A DNA stretch of 64,000 nt from Niastella soli. Its GTDB lineage: Bacteria; Bacteroidota; Bacteroidia; Chitinophagales; Chitinophagaceae. The stretch's first letter is position 1. The number at the start of each line of letters is the position of its first letter. Below the pieces are notes generated by a model. The model had not been told where the DNA came from. It ran no database searches and saw nothing but the letters and a program-made list of their open reading frames with translations. The position numbers and the translations under genes are program-made. Shown one piece after another: positions 1 to 9,730 of the stretch. The stretch is taken from assembly GCF_017742245.1 (NCBI RefSeq), contig NZ_JAGHKO010000001.1, positions 2,323,061 through 2,387,060 of the forward strand, in the 5' to 3' direction.

Positions 1-746
1 CAAACGGGGTAGTTGCGAAAGAGGGGAGTGCAAAAGTGGTAAAACCCGATGATGGAAAACTGGTGTATTCGTCTGAAAACAACCAAAACGAGGAACCATT
101 ATCATATAACACCCTGGCCACCCCCCGCAGCGGACAATATCAGTTGCGATTGCCTGATGGAACAAAAGTTTGGTTGAATGCAGCCTCTTCTATCCACTTT
201 CCCACAGGTTTCAGGGGTAAGGAAAGAAGGGTACAAATCACCGGCGAAGCCTATTTTGAAGTGGCGCATGATAGCAGCATGCCTTTCATTGTAGAAAAAG
301 ACGATCTGCAGGTGGAAGTATTAGGCACCCATTTTAATGTAAATGCCTATAGCGATGAAAGTGCCATTAAAACTACTTTGCTGGAAGGAAAAGTGAAGGT
401 GATTGAAAAAACGGCTACGGTACAACAAACAGCCATTTTAACACCCGGGGAGCAGGCAGTTATTCCAAAAAGCACCCAGATACAGGTTCGAAAAGCGGAT
501 GTTGATGATGTAATGGCATGGAAAAATGGTTTATTTCATTTTGAAAATGCAGATATAAAAACGGTAATGCGCCAGTTGGCCAGATGGTATGATGTAGAGG
601 TGGTGTATGAGGGCGTAGCTGTTAAAAATGATCCCTTGTTTGTTGAAATTTCAAGGAACACCCGGTTGTCAGATGTGTTGAAAGTATTGCAGGAGTCGGG
701 AAGTGCAAAATTCAGCATTCAGGGAAAAAAGATCGTTGTTAAATAA
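1..746 (+). CDS. FecR-family anti-sigma factor, C-terminal part (5' end outside window)
   Basis: The reading frame is already open at base 3, so the gene begins before the window; about 247 residues are visible. The segment GQYQLRLPDGTKVWLNAASS followed by GEAYFEVAHD, LGTHFNVNAY and LTPGEQA is the periplasmic FecR domain. The C-terminal 70 residues (FENADIKTVMRQLARWYDVEV) are the small domain that contacts the STN domain of a partner TonB transducer. In this family the protein sits in the inner membrane, holds an ECF sigma factor and releases it when the outer-membrane SusC binds substrate. The next real gene is an STN-bearing SusC, which fits that role. The matching sigma factor is expected upstream, outside the window. 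The N-terminal cytoplasmic part and membrane helix cannot be seen. Confidence 0.93.
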   Translation, partial: NGVVAKEGSAKVVKPDDGKLVYSSENNQNEEPLSYNTLATPRSGQYQLRLPDGTKVWLNAASSIHFPTGFRGKERRVQITGEAYFEVAHDSSMPFIVEKDDLQVEVLGTHFNVNAYSDESAIKTTLLEGKVKVIEKTATVQQTAILTPGEQAVIPKSTQIQVRKADVDDVMAWKNGLFHFENADIKTVMRQLARWYDVEVVYEGVAVKNDPLFVEISRNTRLSDVLKVLQESGSAKFSIQGKKIVVK

Positions 747-1191
747 CCCCTAATATGATGCATATCCTAATTAAGGCCATCCCTGTAAGGATCAGGGAAT
801 TCATAACCTATGTAAACAAGCTCCATCGCGGTATGGAAGCCGGCGCCATGCCATTGGGCGTCTACAACAAAAAACTTTACCCATACCAGGCTGCATCTAA
901 TTCTTGCCTATTGCAGCTGAAGAACGATTCTTATATAAAGTATTGACGATTACAATAACGACTGTGTAAGGCGGTTCAGGAGCGGCATGCCCGTCACTGA
1001 ATGCGCAGGTACCTTGCTATGTCAAAAAAATAGTGTGATCAACGATTTCCTGATTACCCGAAACAAAAAACCGCCCCGAGTGCAATCGGTGCGGTCATTA
1101 ATTCAGGGTAATGCAATAGAAGACACTGATATCCTTATTGTTTAACCCTAACAGCCCTGATTGCAACATCAGGGGTGCCAAATCCAAATTT
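747..1191. other. Intergenic region between fecR-like and susC-like genes
   Basis: About 445 bases without a convincing gene. A 63-codon ORF at 755-946 has no recognisable domain and atypical composition, so it is not called. The only structured part is the hairpin at 1070-1095. Such a long gap is unusual because FecR and its SusC are often close together, so susC probably has its own promoter here. I could not identify a clear TAnnTTTG box. Confidence 0.6.
1064..1095 (-). terminator. Hairpin with A-tract on its left side (minus-strand terminator-like)
   Basis: ACCGCCCCGA pairs with TCGGTGCGGT across a GTGCAA loop, with one mismatch. The run of A just left of the stem becomes a T-tract on the minus strand, so it would stop minus-strand transcription, for instance antisense transcripts from susC. 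No minus-strand gene was found that needs it. Confidence 0.4.
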
Positions 1192-4100
1192 ATGTATTTA
1201 ATTCATTGCCTCCACCGCTATTTGAGGAAAATAAAGGTGGGGCGTAAAGAACTGATCGTAATGAATTACCTAGCCATTTTTCTATTAGCCACCTGTTTAC
1301 ACCTCTCTGCCGGCGTGTATTCCCAAAAGGTTACCCTGTCTGGCGAGAACATTTCCCTGAAATCTGTTTGTAAGGAAATTAAAAAGCAAACAGGCTTTAC
1401 GTTTGTTTACAGGGAAGTTTTACTGCAAAAAGCAGAGAAGGTTAACATAAATGTCAGAAATGCTTCTATTCAACAGGTACTTGATATCTGTTTCAGGAAT
1501 CAGCCGCTCTCCTACAGCATCATCAACAACAATATAGTTGTTGTAAAAGAAGCAGTGGTAGCAGCACCGCCGCCAGTTGTTGAAGAGGTAAAGCAGGTGA
1601 TAGGAAAAACACCATCGCCAATAAAAATTACCGGTAGAATTCTGGCTGAAAATGGCATGCCTTTGCAAAATGCCAACGTGAGTGAAAAAGGAAAAGTGAA
1701 TGCCGCTATTACAAAAGCTGACGGTTCTTTTACCATTATGGTGGAAGGTCCCCAGTCGGTACTGGTTGTGTCGTACGTAGGTTTCGATGATAAACTGGTA
1801 CCCGTTGGCGATCAAACCGACATCACCATTAAATTAACCACTACCCAGTCGCCCATGGAAGAGCAGGTGGTAGTAGGTTATGGTGTTTCTAAAAAAGCAA
1901 CTGTTACCGGCGCCCTGGAGCCAGTTACCAATAAAACATTCGATAGCAGAGCGGTAACCAACCCGGCCCTGGCATTACAAGGTACTACGCCAGGTTTGGT
2001 GATCACCAGAACTTCTTCCCGCCCGGGAAATGAAGACCTGTCCATGCAGATCCGTGGCGTTACTTCTGTGAATGGCGGCTCACCCCTGATCGTTATCGAT
2101 GGAGTGCCCGTTGCCAGCCAGAATGTATTCTTTACCATGAACCCCGATGACATTGAATCGGTGAACGTATTAAAAGACGGTATGGCTGCCATCTTCGGTA
2201 GCCGCGCCGCCAATGGGGTTGTTCTTATCACTACCAAACGTGGTAAAGGGGCTATAAAAATTGATTACGGTTACAATGCGCGCATCAATACGCTGGGTAT
2301 TAAAACCCCTACCACCAATATGGAGCAGTATGCCAGTATGTGGATAGAGGCTGTTGATGCTGATCCCAAGAAGGATTACTGGGGATGGAAGTCGATGGAT
2401 AATCTGTTGAAAATGCAACAGGGCATTGAGGGCATCTATTCAACTTCTAAGTGGGGCGATATTTTCATTGGTAATGCCAACCGCTACGATGAATTGTTTG
2501 CTACCCGTGTTTCACAACAGCATAACCTGAGTGTTTCGGGATCTTCCGACAAAACTTCCTATCGTTTATCTGCTGCTTATGCCGATAACAGGACGCCTTT
2601 GGCAACTGCATATGATGGCCGCAAGCAATATAACTTACGGTTGAACTACGATTATAAACTGGCTGAAAAAGTAAAACTGCAAACAGGTGTTACTTACCAG
2701 AAAGATGTGACGTCCAGTCCTTCCTCTAATATGCGTTTTGAACTGATTGCATGGGACGCGCCTCTGTTCCCTGCCAAAAACCCATTTGGACAGTGGTATG
2801 CCAACTATGGAGTGGGTGATAGGAACTCTACAGCCGCCACAATAGACGGGGGGAGAGATTCCAAGGCCAATGACCTGGTAAGGGCCGATATTAAGGCTAC
2901 CGCCGAGTTGTTAAAGGGGCTTGAACTGGAAGGTACCGCTTCTATACAGGTAAATCAGTTACGGATGGATAACTACCGCCTTACAGTTCCCACCTATCGT
3001 TGGGATGGTTCACTGGCGGATAAAAGTATAAATACTGAGTCTGATATCAGGGCCCAGTCTGACAATACCCTGTATCAAAATTACTCGGCCTTATTACGAT
3101 ATACCAAATCATTTGGTGGTCATCGTATTACTGCAATGGCCGGTTTGAACGCAGAGAAAAACGACTTTAAAAGCTTATATGCATACCGTACCAATATCGG
3201 TAATAATGGTGTGTATGATCTGAATGTGGCTCCTACTGACTATGTTGAAGGCAGAGGTGGACGCAGCCAATGGGGCATGTATTCTTATATCAGCAGGTTG
3301 AACTATTCATTCAGAGGTAAATACCTGGTAGAGCTGTTAGGACGTCGTGATGGTTCTTCCCGTTTTGCACCTGGCAATAAATGGTCGAATTTTTATGATG
3401 TATCTGCCGGTTGGGTGTTGACCAATGAAAACTTTATAAGAGACCTGTATTTACCTGACCTCAATCACCTTAAAATTCGCGGAGGTTACGGTGTAATGGG
3501 TAACAACGTACAGATCGGCAGCTACGATTATATCTCTGACATTATCATGGGTACCACCATTTTTGGAAGCCTTGCTTCCAATCAAACAGTGGCTCGGTTA
3601 AGCAATAATGGTCTCACAAGCTCCGACCGTACCTGGGAACGCGTAAATATGATGAACGTGGGTTTTGACCTGGTCATGTATAAGAACAGATTAACTGGCC
3701 GGTTCGACTATTATAAGAAAAGAAATGATGGCATGTTGATCAATATTATCTACCCTGCTGTATTGGGTGGAGCAGCCCCTCAAACGAACAATGGTACGCT
3801 TGATGTTCATGGATGGGAAGCTATGTTGGGCTGGCGTGATAAAATTGGAAAAGATTTCACCTATAACGTATCTGTGAATTTATCAGACAGCCGCAATAAA
3901 CTGGTGGCACTGGATGGAGCTGCTGCCATTAATCCAGGACTGGTTGCTGCAGTGGAAGGACATCCGTTGAATTCCTGGTTTATGTATCAAACCAGAGGAT
4001 TTTTGAAAGATCAGGAAATGGTTGATCTCTATTACAATAGATATACTGCAAAAGCAGATGGCGAAATACCTGGCATTGATAAAGGCATAGTACTTCGCCC

Positions 4101-4668
4101 CGGCGATACCAGAAAACGTGATGTTAATGGTGACGGAATTATTAACCAGCTGGATGTGAAAGAAATGGGCGATAACGCACCCCATTACACTTTTGGGCTT
4201 ACGATGGGCATGGGTTGGAAAGGCATCGATTTTTCAGCCTTCCTGCAAGGAGTGGGCGAACAATATGTTGAGCGTTCCGGACCACTGGCTTATCCATTCT
4301 GGGATCAATACACGAATCAAAACGCTTCTTTCCTTGGCAATACCTGGACGCCAGATAACACCGGCGCTAAATTTCCAAGACTCACTGCAAGTAAAGCACG
4401 TGCACAATGGAATTACCTGCACAACGACTTTATGCTGCAGAACAACCGGTATGTTCGTTTAAAATCCCTGATTGTAGGATATACGCTGCCGCAATCATTG
4501 ATCTCAAGAGCAAAATTGGAAAGAGTAAGGGTTTATTTCTCAGGTAACGACCTGTTTGAATGGACTTCTCTTAAAGACGGATTTGATCCGGAGCAGGGTA
4601 CAGACTCTCAATTGAACGGCTTTCCGTTTATGCGGACCTGGTCTTTTGGTCTTAACCTTGGTTTATAA
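1192..4668 (+). CDS. SusC/RagA-family TonB-dependent outer-membrane transporter with STN domain
   Basis: Predicted outer-membrane active transporter for glycan fragments, driven by TonB. The start is put at 1192 (about 1158 aa) because the upstream extension from 1138 adds no sensible sequence; the signal helix is MNYLAIFLLATCLHLSAG with cleavage near YSQ. Order of domains: signal (about 24-44), STN secretin/TonB N-terminal domain (about 47-118), CarboxypepD_reg-like beta-sandwich (about 146-215), plug with the SusC motif VVVGYG, then the 22-strand barrel ending WSFGLNLGL. The STN domain marks it as a transducer that signals to the FecR protein upstream. SusD follows after 32 bases, forming the usual SusCD pair. 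Substrate cannot be read from sequence; the lyase downstream suggests a uronate-containing polysaccharide. Confidence 0.97.
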   Translation: MYLIHCLHRYLRKIKVGRKELIVMNYLAIFLLATCLHLSAGVYSQKVTLSGENISLKSVCKEIKKQTGFTFVYREVLLQKAEKVNINVRNASIQQVLDICFRNQPLSYSIINNNIVVVKEAVVAAPPPVVEEVKQVIGKTPSPIKITGRILAENGMPLQNANVSEKGKVNAAITKADGSFTIMVEGPQSVLVVSYVGFDDKLVPVGDQTDITIKLTTTQSPMEEQVVVGYGVSKKATVTGALEPVTNKTFDSRAVTNPALALQGTTPGLVITRTSSRPGNEDLSMQIRGVTSVNGGSPLIVIDGVPVASQNVFFTMNPDDIESVNVLKDGMAAIFGSRAANGVVLITTKRGKGAIKIDYGYNARINTLGIKTPTTNMEQYASMWIEAVDADPKKDYWGWKSMDNLLKMQQGIEGIYSTSKWGDIFIGNANRYDELFATRVSQQHNLSVSGSSDKTSYRLSAAYADNRTPLATAYDGRKQYNLRLNYDYKLAEKVKLQTGVTYQKDVTSSPSSNMRFELIAWDAPLFPAKNPFGQWYANYGVGDRNSTAATIDGGRDSKANDLVRADIKATAELLKGLELEGTASIQVNQLRMDNYRLTVPTYRWDGSLADKSINTESDIRAQSDNTLYQNYSALLRYTKSFGGHRITAMAGLNAEKNDFKSLYAYRTNIGNNGVYDLNVAPTDYVEGRGGRSQWGMYSYISRLNYSFRGKYLVELLGRRDGSSRFAPGNKWSNFYDVSAGWVLTNENFIRDLYLPDLNHLKIRGGYGVMGNNVQIGSYDYISDIIMGTTIFGSLASNQTVARLSNNGLTSSDRTWERVNMMNVGFDLVMYKNRLTGRFDYYKKRNDGMLINIIYPAVLGGAAPQTNNGTLDVHGWEAMLGWRDKIGKDFTYNVSVNLSDSRNKLVALDGAAAINPGLVAAVEGHPLNSWFMYQTRGFLKDQEMVDLYYNRYTAKADGEIPGIDKGIVLRPGDTRKRDVNGDGIINQLDVKEMGDNAPHYTFGLTMGMGWKGIDFSAFLQGVGEQYVERSGPLAYPFWDQYTNQNASFLGNTWTPDNTGAKFPRLTASKARAQWNYLHNDFMLQNNRYVRLKSLIVGYTLPQSLISRAKLERVRVYFSGNDLFEWTSLKDGFDPEQGTDSQLNGFPFMRTWSFGLNLGL

Positions 4669-4700
4669 TCTAATATCTGATCAGCGTAAAAACTGTATAA

Positions 4701-6530
4701 ATGAAAAAATTTATTATTCCGGCTGCTATCTGTGCGCTGCTTGTTGGCGCTGGTGCATGCACAAAAAATTTCCTTGATCTTAAGCCCTTAGATACAATAA
4801 ACGAAACGTCCTATTTTACCACCCCCGATCAGTTTAAATATGCTACCAATGATTTCTATGAAAAAATGATCAGCTGGGAGCAGATCAACGGCAGCAACAT
4901 TTTCGATTTTATGGACATGGGTTCAGACATTTCGGGATATGTTGGTCAGGATTTTCAGGGTAAGTATGGTCACGGTTCAATTACGGTGCCCCTTGATGAT
5001 ATCTACTATAGTAACCCCTATGCATATATCCGTGCGATCAATATCGTGCTTAAAAAGGCGGATGCTTATAAGGGCAAGAAAGACGACATAAAGCAATATA
5101 TAGCTGCTGCTAAATTTTTCCGGGCGTGGCAGTACTTTTTCCTGTTGAAACGCTTTGGAGGCGTTCCCCTCGTAACAACAATACCTGATGTGGAAGGAGA
5201 GGAATTAAATGCTCCGCGAAACAGCCGGTATGAAGTAGTTGATCAAATTCTGGCCGATTTAAATGACGCCATTGCAGGCCTTCCAACTGAACAGGCTATT
5301 CCTTCCAGTGAGAAAGGTCACGTTAGCAAATGGGCTGCCGAAGCATTTAAAGCACGGGTATTGCTCTATGAAGCAACCTGGCGCAAGTACACCGGTACCT
5401 CTACCGATTTTAAAGGCTCAGCCGGCCCGGCTACTGATCAGGTGAAATCCTTTTTAACGGAGGCTGTAGCACTGGCTAAAGATGTAATAGTGAGCGGTGG
5501 TTATAAGCTTTGGAATTATAATAGCAACTCCGCAATGGGTAATCGCAGCAATTACTACCTGTTTTGCATAGATGGTTCAGGCAGCAACCCTGCAGGGCTG
5601 GATAAAACCACCAACAATGAGTTTATCCTAAAAAGCATGTACGACATTAACCTGCGTCCGGGCGGAATACTTTTATCTCATACGGTGCAAACCCGTATGC
5701 TGCCCAACCGTAAATTGATGGATATGTTCCTGTGTACTGACGGATTGCCGGTTAATAAGTCTTCTAAATTTGGTGGCTACCAAACTGTAGACATGGAATA
5801 TGCAAACAGGGATTATCGCATGCAGAGTTATGTGCTGGGAGCAACCGCCTCCATACCCGCCAAAGGATCAATTACGTTAGATGGGGATTTGGGCTATACC
5901 GGTTATAAATTCTCAGCCTATAAATATCCTACTTACCGCACCAGCAGCCAGGAATCACAGGATTACCCACAGATCCGGCTGGCCGAGATTTACCTGATCT
6001 ATGCAGAAGCGTTGTATGAAAATAACGGCGCTATTAGTGACGCTGAGTTGAATAATTCGATCAACTTGTTACGGGCCAGAGCAGGTGTTGCACCGCTCAC
6101 GAATGCACTGGTTACGAACAATGGCCTGAATATGCTGGATGAGATCAGAAGGGAACGCACTGTTGAACTTTATGGAGAATGCACCCGCTACGATGACCTG
6201 AAACGCTGGGGTATTGCCGAGCATGAATTGAACCAGGATGTTTGTGGTATGGTGTTAGGAGGCGCTTCTTATGAAACGGAATTTAAAGTTGCATCGAAAA
6301 AAGATCCAGGCGTAGATAGTGCAACAAGCAAGTATATAGCTCCGAATTACGAGAAGGTATTAGGAAGCGGCGATGGTGAAACGATTGCTGCAACCGGAAA
6401 GGGCGATCTGAAAGTAATATTGTTGGATGCGGCGGCTAATCGCAACTTTAAAAGAAAGCATTATCTGTATCCATTGCCAATGAGGCAGGTCCAGTTAAAT
6501 GCTAATCTGGTACAAAATAATGACTACTAG
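4701..6530 (+). CDS. SusD/RagB-family outer-membrane glycan-binding lipoprotein
   Basis: Surface lipoprotein of 609 aa that caps the SusC barrel and binds substrate. The N-terminus has a lipobox (LLVGAGAC, Cys20), then KNFLDLKPLDTINETSYFTT, the standard SusD start. TPR-like helices follow (YIRAINIVLKKADAYKG, AAKFFRAWQYFFLLKRFGGVPLV), as does the conserved IRLAEIYLIYAEALYE segment near residue 430 and EIRRERTVELYGECTRYDDLKRWG near 485. Length is slightly above the family norm of about 500-600 aa. It is transcribed with the upstream SusC and probably with the two lipoprotein genes downstream. Confidence 0.97.
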   Translation: MKKFIIPAAICALLVGAGACTKNFLDLKPLDTINETSYFTTPDQFKYATNDFYEKMISWEQINGSNIFDFMDMGSDISGYVGQDFQGKYGHGSITVPLDDIYYSNPYAYIRAINIVLKKADAYKGKKDDIKQYIAAAKFFRAWQYFFLLKRFGGVPLVTTIPDVEGEELNAPRNSRYEVVDQILADLNDAIAGLPTEQAIPSSEKGHVSKWAAEAFKARVLLYEATWRKYTGTSTDFKGSAGPATDQVKSFLTEAVALAKDVIVSGGYKLWNYNSNSAMGNRSNYYLFCIDGSGSNPAGLDKTTNNEFILKSMYDINLRPGGILLSHTVQTRMLPNRKLMDMFLCTDGLPVNKSSKFGGYQTVDMEYANRDYRMQSYVLGATASIPAKGSITLDGDLGYTGYKFSAYKYPTYRTSSQESQDYPQIRLAEIYLIYAEALYENNGAISDAELNNSINLLRARAGVAPLTNALVTNNGLNMLDEIRRERTVELYGECTRYDDLKRWGIAEHELNQDVCGMVLGGASYETEFKVASKKDPGVDSATSKYIAPNYEKVLGSGDGETIAATGKGDLKVILLDAAANRNFKRKHYLYPLPMRQVQLNANLVQNNDY

Positions 6531-6531
6531 G

Positions 6532-6634
6532 TAATAGACAATAGGCAATTGGCAGGGGAGGAGCAAATAAAATTTGTAGGCTCCTATCCAATCGGGAGAT
6601 AGCAAATTGACTGTCGATTGTCTATTGTCAATTA
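6532..6634. repeat. Imperfect inverted repeat (hairpin) between susD and the TIG/LamG gene
   Basis: Two 24-base arms at 6532-6555 and 6611-6634 are inverted copies with about five mismatches, both rich in CAATAGACAAT-type sequence. An inner AGGAGC/GCTCCT pair lies between them. It could form a transcript hairpin that sets the level of the downstream lipoproteins, or be a small dispersed repeat. There is no T-tract, so it is not a standard terminator. Confidence 0.55.
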
Positions 6635-6671
6635 TACTTACCAATTGAGAATCTGTTTAAATCCATACTAT

Positions 6672-8006
6672 ATGAAGTTCGCATTAAAAAATATTCAATT
6701 CCTATCGGCCATACTCGTTTTGGCAGCTGTGTATGCTGGTTGCCAGAAAGGCCCCAATATTAAAACGTATACTTACCCCACCGCAGAACCAAAAGGATTA
6801 TTTCCAGATAGTGGTTATGCTGGTTTTGCCGAAGTAGTTATCAACGGCGAGCAATTTGGTGACTATAAAAATGCTGTCAAGGTATTTTTTAATGGTATTC
6901 AGGCTGATACTGTTTTATCCTGTGAAGATGGCAAGATTGTAGTACGTGTACCTGACGATGCCATTTCCGGTAAAGTAAGTTTGCAGGTTTGGACAAACAC
7001 CATTGACTCTGTAGGCGATTTTAGAGTAGTTCCGTTTCCCATTGTAAAAGCGGCTAACAAGGATATCGGTTTGCCAGGTGAAACAGTGGAAATCACAGGA
7101 ACCGGTTTTGGTTCAGATCTGACAAAAGTAAAAGTAGCATTTAACGGTACTCCCGCTACCGTTACAGATATTACAGATACGTTGCTGAACGTAACCCTGC
7201 CACAAGGCTTTAGCTCAGGTAGTATTGTTGTATATGTAAATGATTACCCCGTAACAGGACCGCTCTTCAGAGCTGTTGCTACTTTGCCAAACCCTGTTTA
7301 CTGGCTTTCATTTGAAAACAACCTGACCGACAAAATGGGCGGAGCTGCTGCAACCTATACCTATGTAACAGGAGATGGCACAGCTAAACCTATTCGTTAT
7401 GTTGCCGGTAAAAATGGACTGGCGGTTAGCTTGTCTGGAACGGGTAATAGAAAAGCAAGCAATAATCAATTCATCGCCTGTCAACCACAGGTAAGTAAGT
7501 ACAAAGAGGTTTCTGTTACTGCATGGGTAAACTGGGGCTCGCTGGATTATCCTGATTCCGCCTGGTATCAAGAGCCTGTTTTTGACTTTGGACAAGCCAG
7601 AGGTCTTCGCATGGCATTAATGACCAGAATGCAGGCAAACAAAGGACCTAACATGGTTGGCCGCCTGATCTTTGAGAAAATAGACTCATTCCCAAGTAAT
7701 ACCCCTTTCGATGCAACATGTAATACAGCGCTCAAGAGATTTGAATGGCACCATGTAGCCATGACCATCTCAACCGCTAACCATCTTTTAATAGTTTATT
7801 TAGACGGATCAGAGATTGGCAGGGTGGTGCTGGCCAATGCGGCAGACCCAACACTGTTCAATCATAACAAAGTGTATATCGGCGCACCCACCAATGGCGT
7901 TGCCAATGAACCAGCATATGGGGGATTAATTGACGAATTCGAAATTTTCAACCAGGCATTATCCCCGGATCAGGTATTTGCGGATTTCTATAAGAACAAG
8001 CCGTAA
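6672..8006 (+). CDS. Surface lipoprotein with two IPT/TIG domains and a LamG/concanavalin-type domain
   Basis: Likely a surface glycan-binding protein of the locus (SusE/F position). The start at 6672 gives a lipoprotein signal, VLAAVYAGC (Cys near 23); the longer ORF from 6618 adds 18 residues that would bury it. Residues about 40-125 and 130-205 are two Ig-like IPT/TIG domains (VVINGEQFGDYKNAVKVFFN; VEITGTGFGSDLTKVKVAFN). From about residue 215, PVYWLSFENNLTDKMGG and DEFEIFNQALSPDQVFADFY are the first and last strands of a LamG/concanavalin jelly roll that could bind carbohydrate. It sits between SusD and a polysaccharide lyase, 32 bases before the latter. No catalytic residues are apparent. 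Function is inferred from domains and position. Confidence 0.87.
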   Translation: MKFALKNIQFLSAILVLAAVYAGCQKGPNIKTYTYPTAEPKGLFPDSGYAGFAEVVINGEQFGDYKNAVKVFFNGIQADTVLSCEDGKIVVRVPDDAISGKVSLQVWTNTIDSVGDFRVVPFPIVKAANKDIGLPGETVEITGTGFGSDLTKVKVAFNGTPATVTDITDTLLNVTLPQGFSSGSIVVYVNDYPVTGPLFRAVATLPNPVYWLSFENNLTDKMGGAAATYTYVTGDGTAKPIRYVAGKNGLAVSLSGTGNRKASNNQFIACQPQVSKYKEVSVTAWVNWGSLDYPDSAWYQEPVFDFGQARGLRMALMTRMQANKGPNMVGRLIFEKIDSFPSNTPFDATCNTALKRFEWHHVAMTISTANHLLIVYLDGSEIGRVVLANAADPTLFNHNKVYIGAPTNGVANEPAYGGLIDEFEIFNQALSPDQVFADFYKNKP

Positions 8007-8038
8007 GTAATATTAATTTTCAAAAGCTCAATTATACT

Positions 8039-9319
8039 ATGAAAAGACTCGCTTTTTTAGCTGTTATCGCCCTGTTGCTGAGTGTATCGATAGTGAATTG
8101 CTCAAAAAAAGGCGGTGAAGAGTACGACGAACTATACGACACCACTAATATAGCTGGTGCTGTTAAATACATTGATACCTTACCTCCGGGTAGCCCGTTA
8201 TTTCACGGCGGATTAAATGTGACCGGAGATTTTGACCGTATAAAGTTGGCTATTGCAGCAAAGGATGTAACCATTTTAGCCGGATACAATAAACTGATCG
8301 CCAACAAGCATGCTGATTCAACCTACGGCCTCAACGGTCCGGTTGACACATTGATCAGGGGTGGTAATAGCCGGGAAGAACCAAAACCAGATAATTATTC
8401 AAAGGCATTCAATGATGCAGCCGCTGCCTATCAGTTAGCGATACGCTGGAAAATTGACGGTAAAACAGGTTATGCTAATAAAGCCATTCAGATCCTGAAT
8501 GCCTGGGCGGCTACCTGTAAGCAATTAAGCGGCGACCCCAACGTGTTTCTGGCAGCCGGTTTCTACGGTTACCAGTTTGCTTTGGCTGGTGAATTAATGC
8601 GCGATTATAATGGCTGGAAGCCGGAAGATTTCCAGGCCTATAAACAATGGATGTTGACGGTTTTTTATCAAAAGAACCATTCATTCCTCACCAACCACAA
8701 CGATGCCTGTATCGATCACTACTGGGCTAACTGGGACCTGGGTAATATCGCCTCTGTAATGGCAATTGGAATATTGACCGATAACCGCTCAATGTATAAT
8801 GAAGCCGTGAATTATTTGCAACGTGGCGCAGGAAACGGAAATCTTCGCAAAGCCATTTATTATGTCCATAAAGACGAAGGACTGGCGCAATTACAGGAAA
8901 GCGGCCGTGATCAGGGACACGCTACACTGGTAATGGCTATGTTAGGAACTATATGTGAAATGGCCTGGAACCAGGGCGATGACTTTTATGGATTTAATGA
9001 CAATGCGGTGCTCAAAGCTGCAGAATATACAGCTAAGTATAATGTGGCTAATGAAGAAGTACCTTTTAAGACATACAACTACCCTGATTGTGATACAACT
9101 ATTGTCCAATCTGTAATTAGTGATGATGAAAGAGGTACGGTTCGCCCATTCTATGCTATGATCTACAACCATTATGTAAAACGTAAAGGATTGCGAGCCC
9201 CTTACACCGAGAGAGGAGTTAATTCATGTTATCCCGAAGGCGGTGGTGGTGATTACGGCCCCAATAGCGGTGGCTTTGATCAGCTGGGATTCGGCACCTT
9301 ACTATATACAAGACCTTAG
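8039..9319 (+). CDS. Alginate lyase family lipoprotein (polysaccharide lyase, PF05426-like)
   Basis: A 426-aa lipoprotein (lipobox near SIVNC, Cys21) with the (alpha/alpha)-barrel fold of the alginate lyase family. Visible family signatures include YSKAFNDAAAAYQLAIRWKI, AIQILNAWAATCKQL, FYGYQFALAGELMRDY, SFLTNHNDACIDHYWANWDL and the LQESGRDQGHATLVMAMLG segment, which carry conserved Asn, His, Arg and Gln active-site residues. The family cleaves uronic-acid polymers by beta-elimination. It is the last gene of the locus and is followed by a terminator at 9484-9515. The exact substrate (alginate or another uronate glycan) cannot be decided; PF05426 contains several specificities. Confidence 0.88.
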   Translation: MKRLAFLAVIALLLSVSIVNCSKKGGEEYDELYDTTNIAGAVKYIDTLPPGSPLFHGGLNVTGDFDRIKLAIAAKDVTILAGYNKLIANKHADSTYGLNGPVDTLIRGGNSREEPKPDNYSKAFNDAAAAYQLAIRWKIDGKTGYANKAIQILNAWAATCKQLSGDPNVFLAAGFYGYQFALAGELMRDYNGWKPEDFQAYKQWMLTVFYQKNHSFLTNHNDACIDHYWANWDLGNIASVMAIGILTDNRSMYNEAVNYLQRGAGNGNLRKAIYYVHKDEGLAQLQESGRDQGHATLVMAMLGTICEMAWNQGDDFYGFNDNAVLKAAEYTAKYNVANEEVPFKTYNYPDCDTTIVQSVISDDERGTVRPFYAMIYNHYVKRKGLRAPYTERGVNSCYPEGGGGDYGPNSGGFDQLGFGTLLYTRP

Positions 9320-9349
9320 TTAAGATATTTCAGAAAGGAAAAGGCGAAA

Positions 9350-9419
9350 ATCCAATATCTAAAATCCAGTATCCGGAATCCAATATCCGAGATCCAGTAT
9401 CCGAAATCCAATATCCTGG
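9350..9419. repeat. Five tandem copies of a 14-base repeat (ATCCARTATCCGAA)
   Basis: Units begin at 9350, 9364, 9378, 9392 and 9406. They alternate between ATCCAATATC and ATCCAGTATC types, which suggests duplication of a 28-base dimer. The array sits between the end of the lyase gene and its terminator, in non-coding DNA. Confidence 0.85.
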
Positions 9420-9483
9420 TTCCGATCCGGTACATTCTAAAGCTGCCCGTTGTAAGTCAGGAGACACGGACAGCAACAATAAA

Positions 9484-9515
9484 AGCCCCCGAAGTGCAAC
9501 CTCGGGGGCTTTTTG
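9484..9515 (+). terminator. Rho-independent terminator of the first PUL
   Basis: AGCCCCCGA pairs with TCGGGGGCT across AGTGCAACC, followed by TTTTTG. It ends the operon that begins with susC. A run of A on the left side would let it work in both directions. Confidence 0.92.
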
Positions 9516-9520
9516 TTTTA

Positions 9521-9547
9521 TCCGCCGAAGCCTTTGGCGAAGGCGGA
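9521..9547. repeat. Palindromic intergenic element (TCCGCC...GGCGGA)
   Basis: TCCGCCGAAGCC-TTT-GGCGAAGGCGGA is a near-perfect inverted repeat just after the terminator, without a T-tract. From 9548 to 9730 I see nothing further of note. Confidence 0.6.
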
Positions 9548-9730
9548 TCATTAGGAACACATTAGAATTGTAATTGTCACAACTAAAAATATACCCCCAT
9601 CAAATAATATTTTAAACCGGTTGCAACCGATACAGTCCATTTTCAATCCTTAAGGTGGAACTATTTGTTTTAAGCTGTTTTTAAGCTATATAGATTTTAG
9701 CAGGCAGTTTATCTGGTAAAAATCCTGATT

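Noticed and set aside
755-946. 63-codon ORF between fecR-like and susC-like genes
   Set aside because: No domain, no signal, composition unlike neighbouring genes; likely chance.
9330-9560. 76-codon minus-strand ORF downstream of the lyase gene
   Set aside because: It is made of the 14-base tandem repeats and the terminator read backwards.
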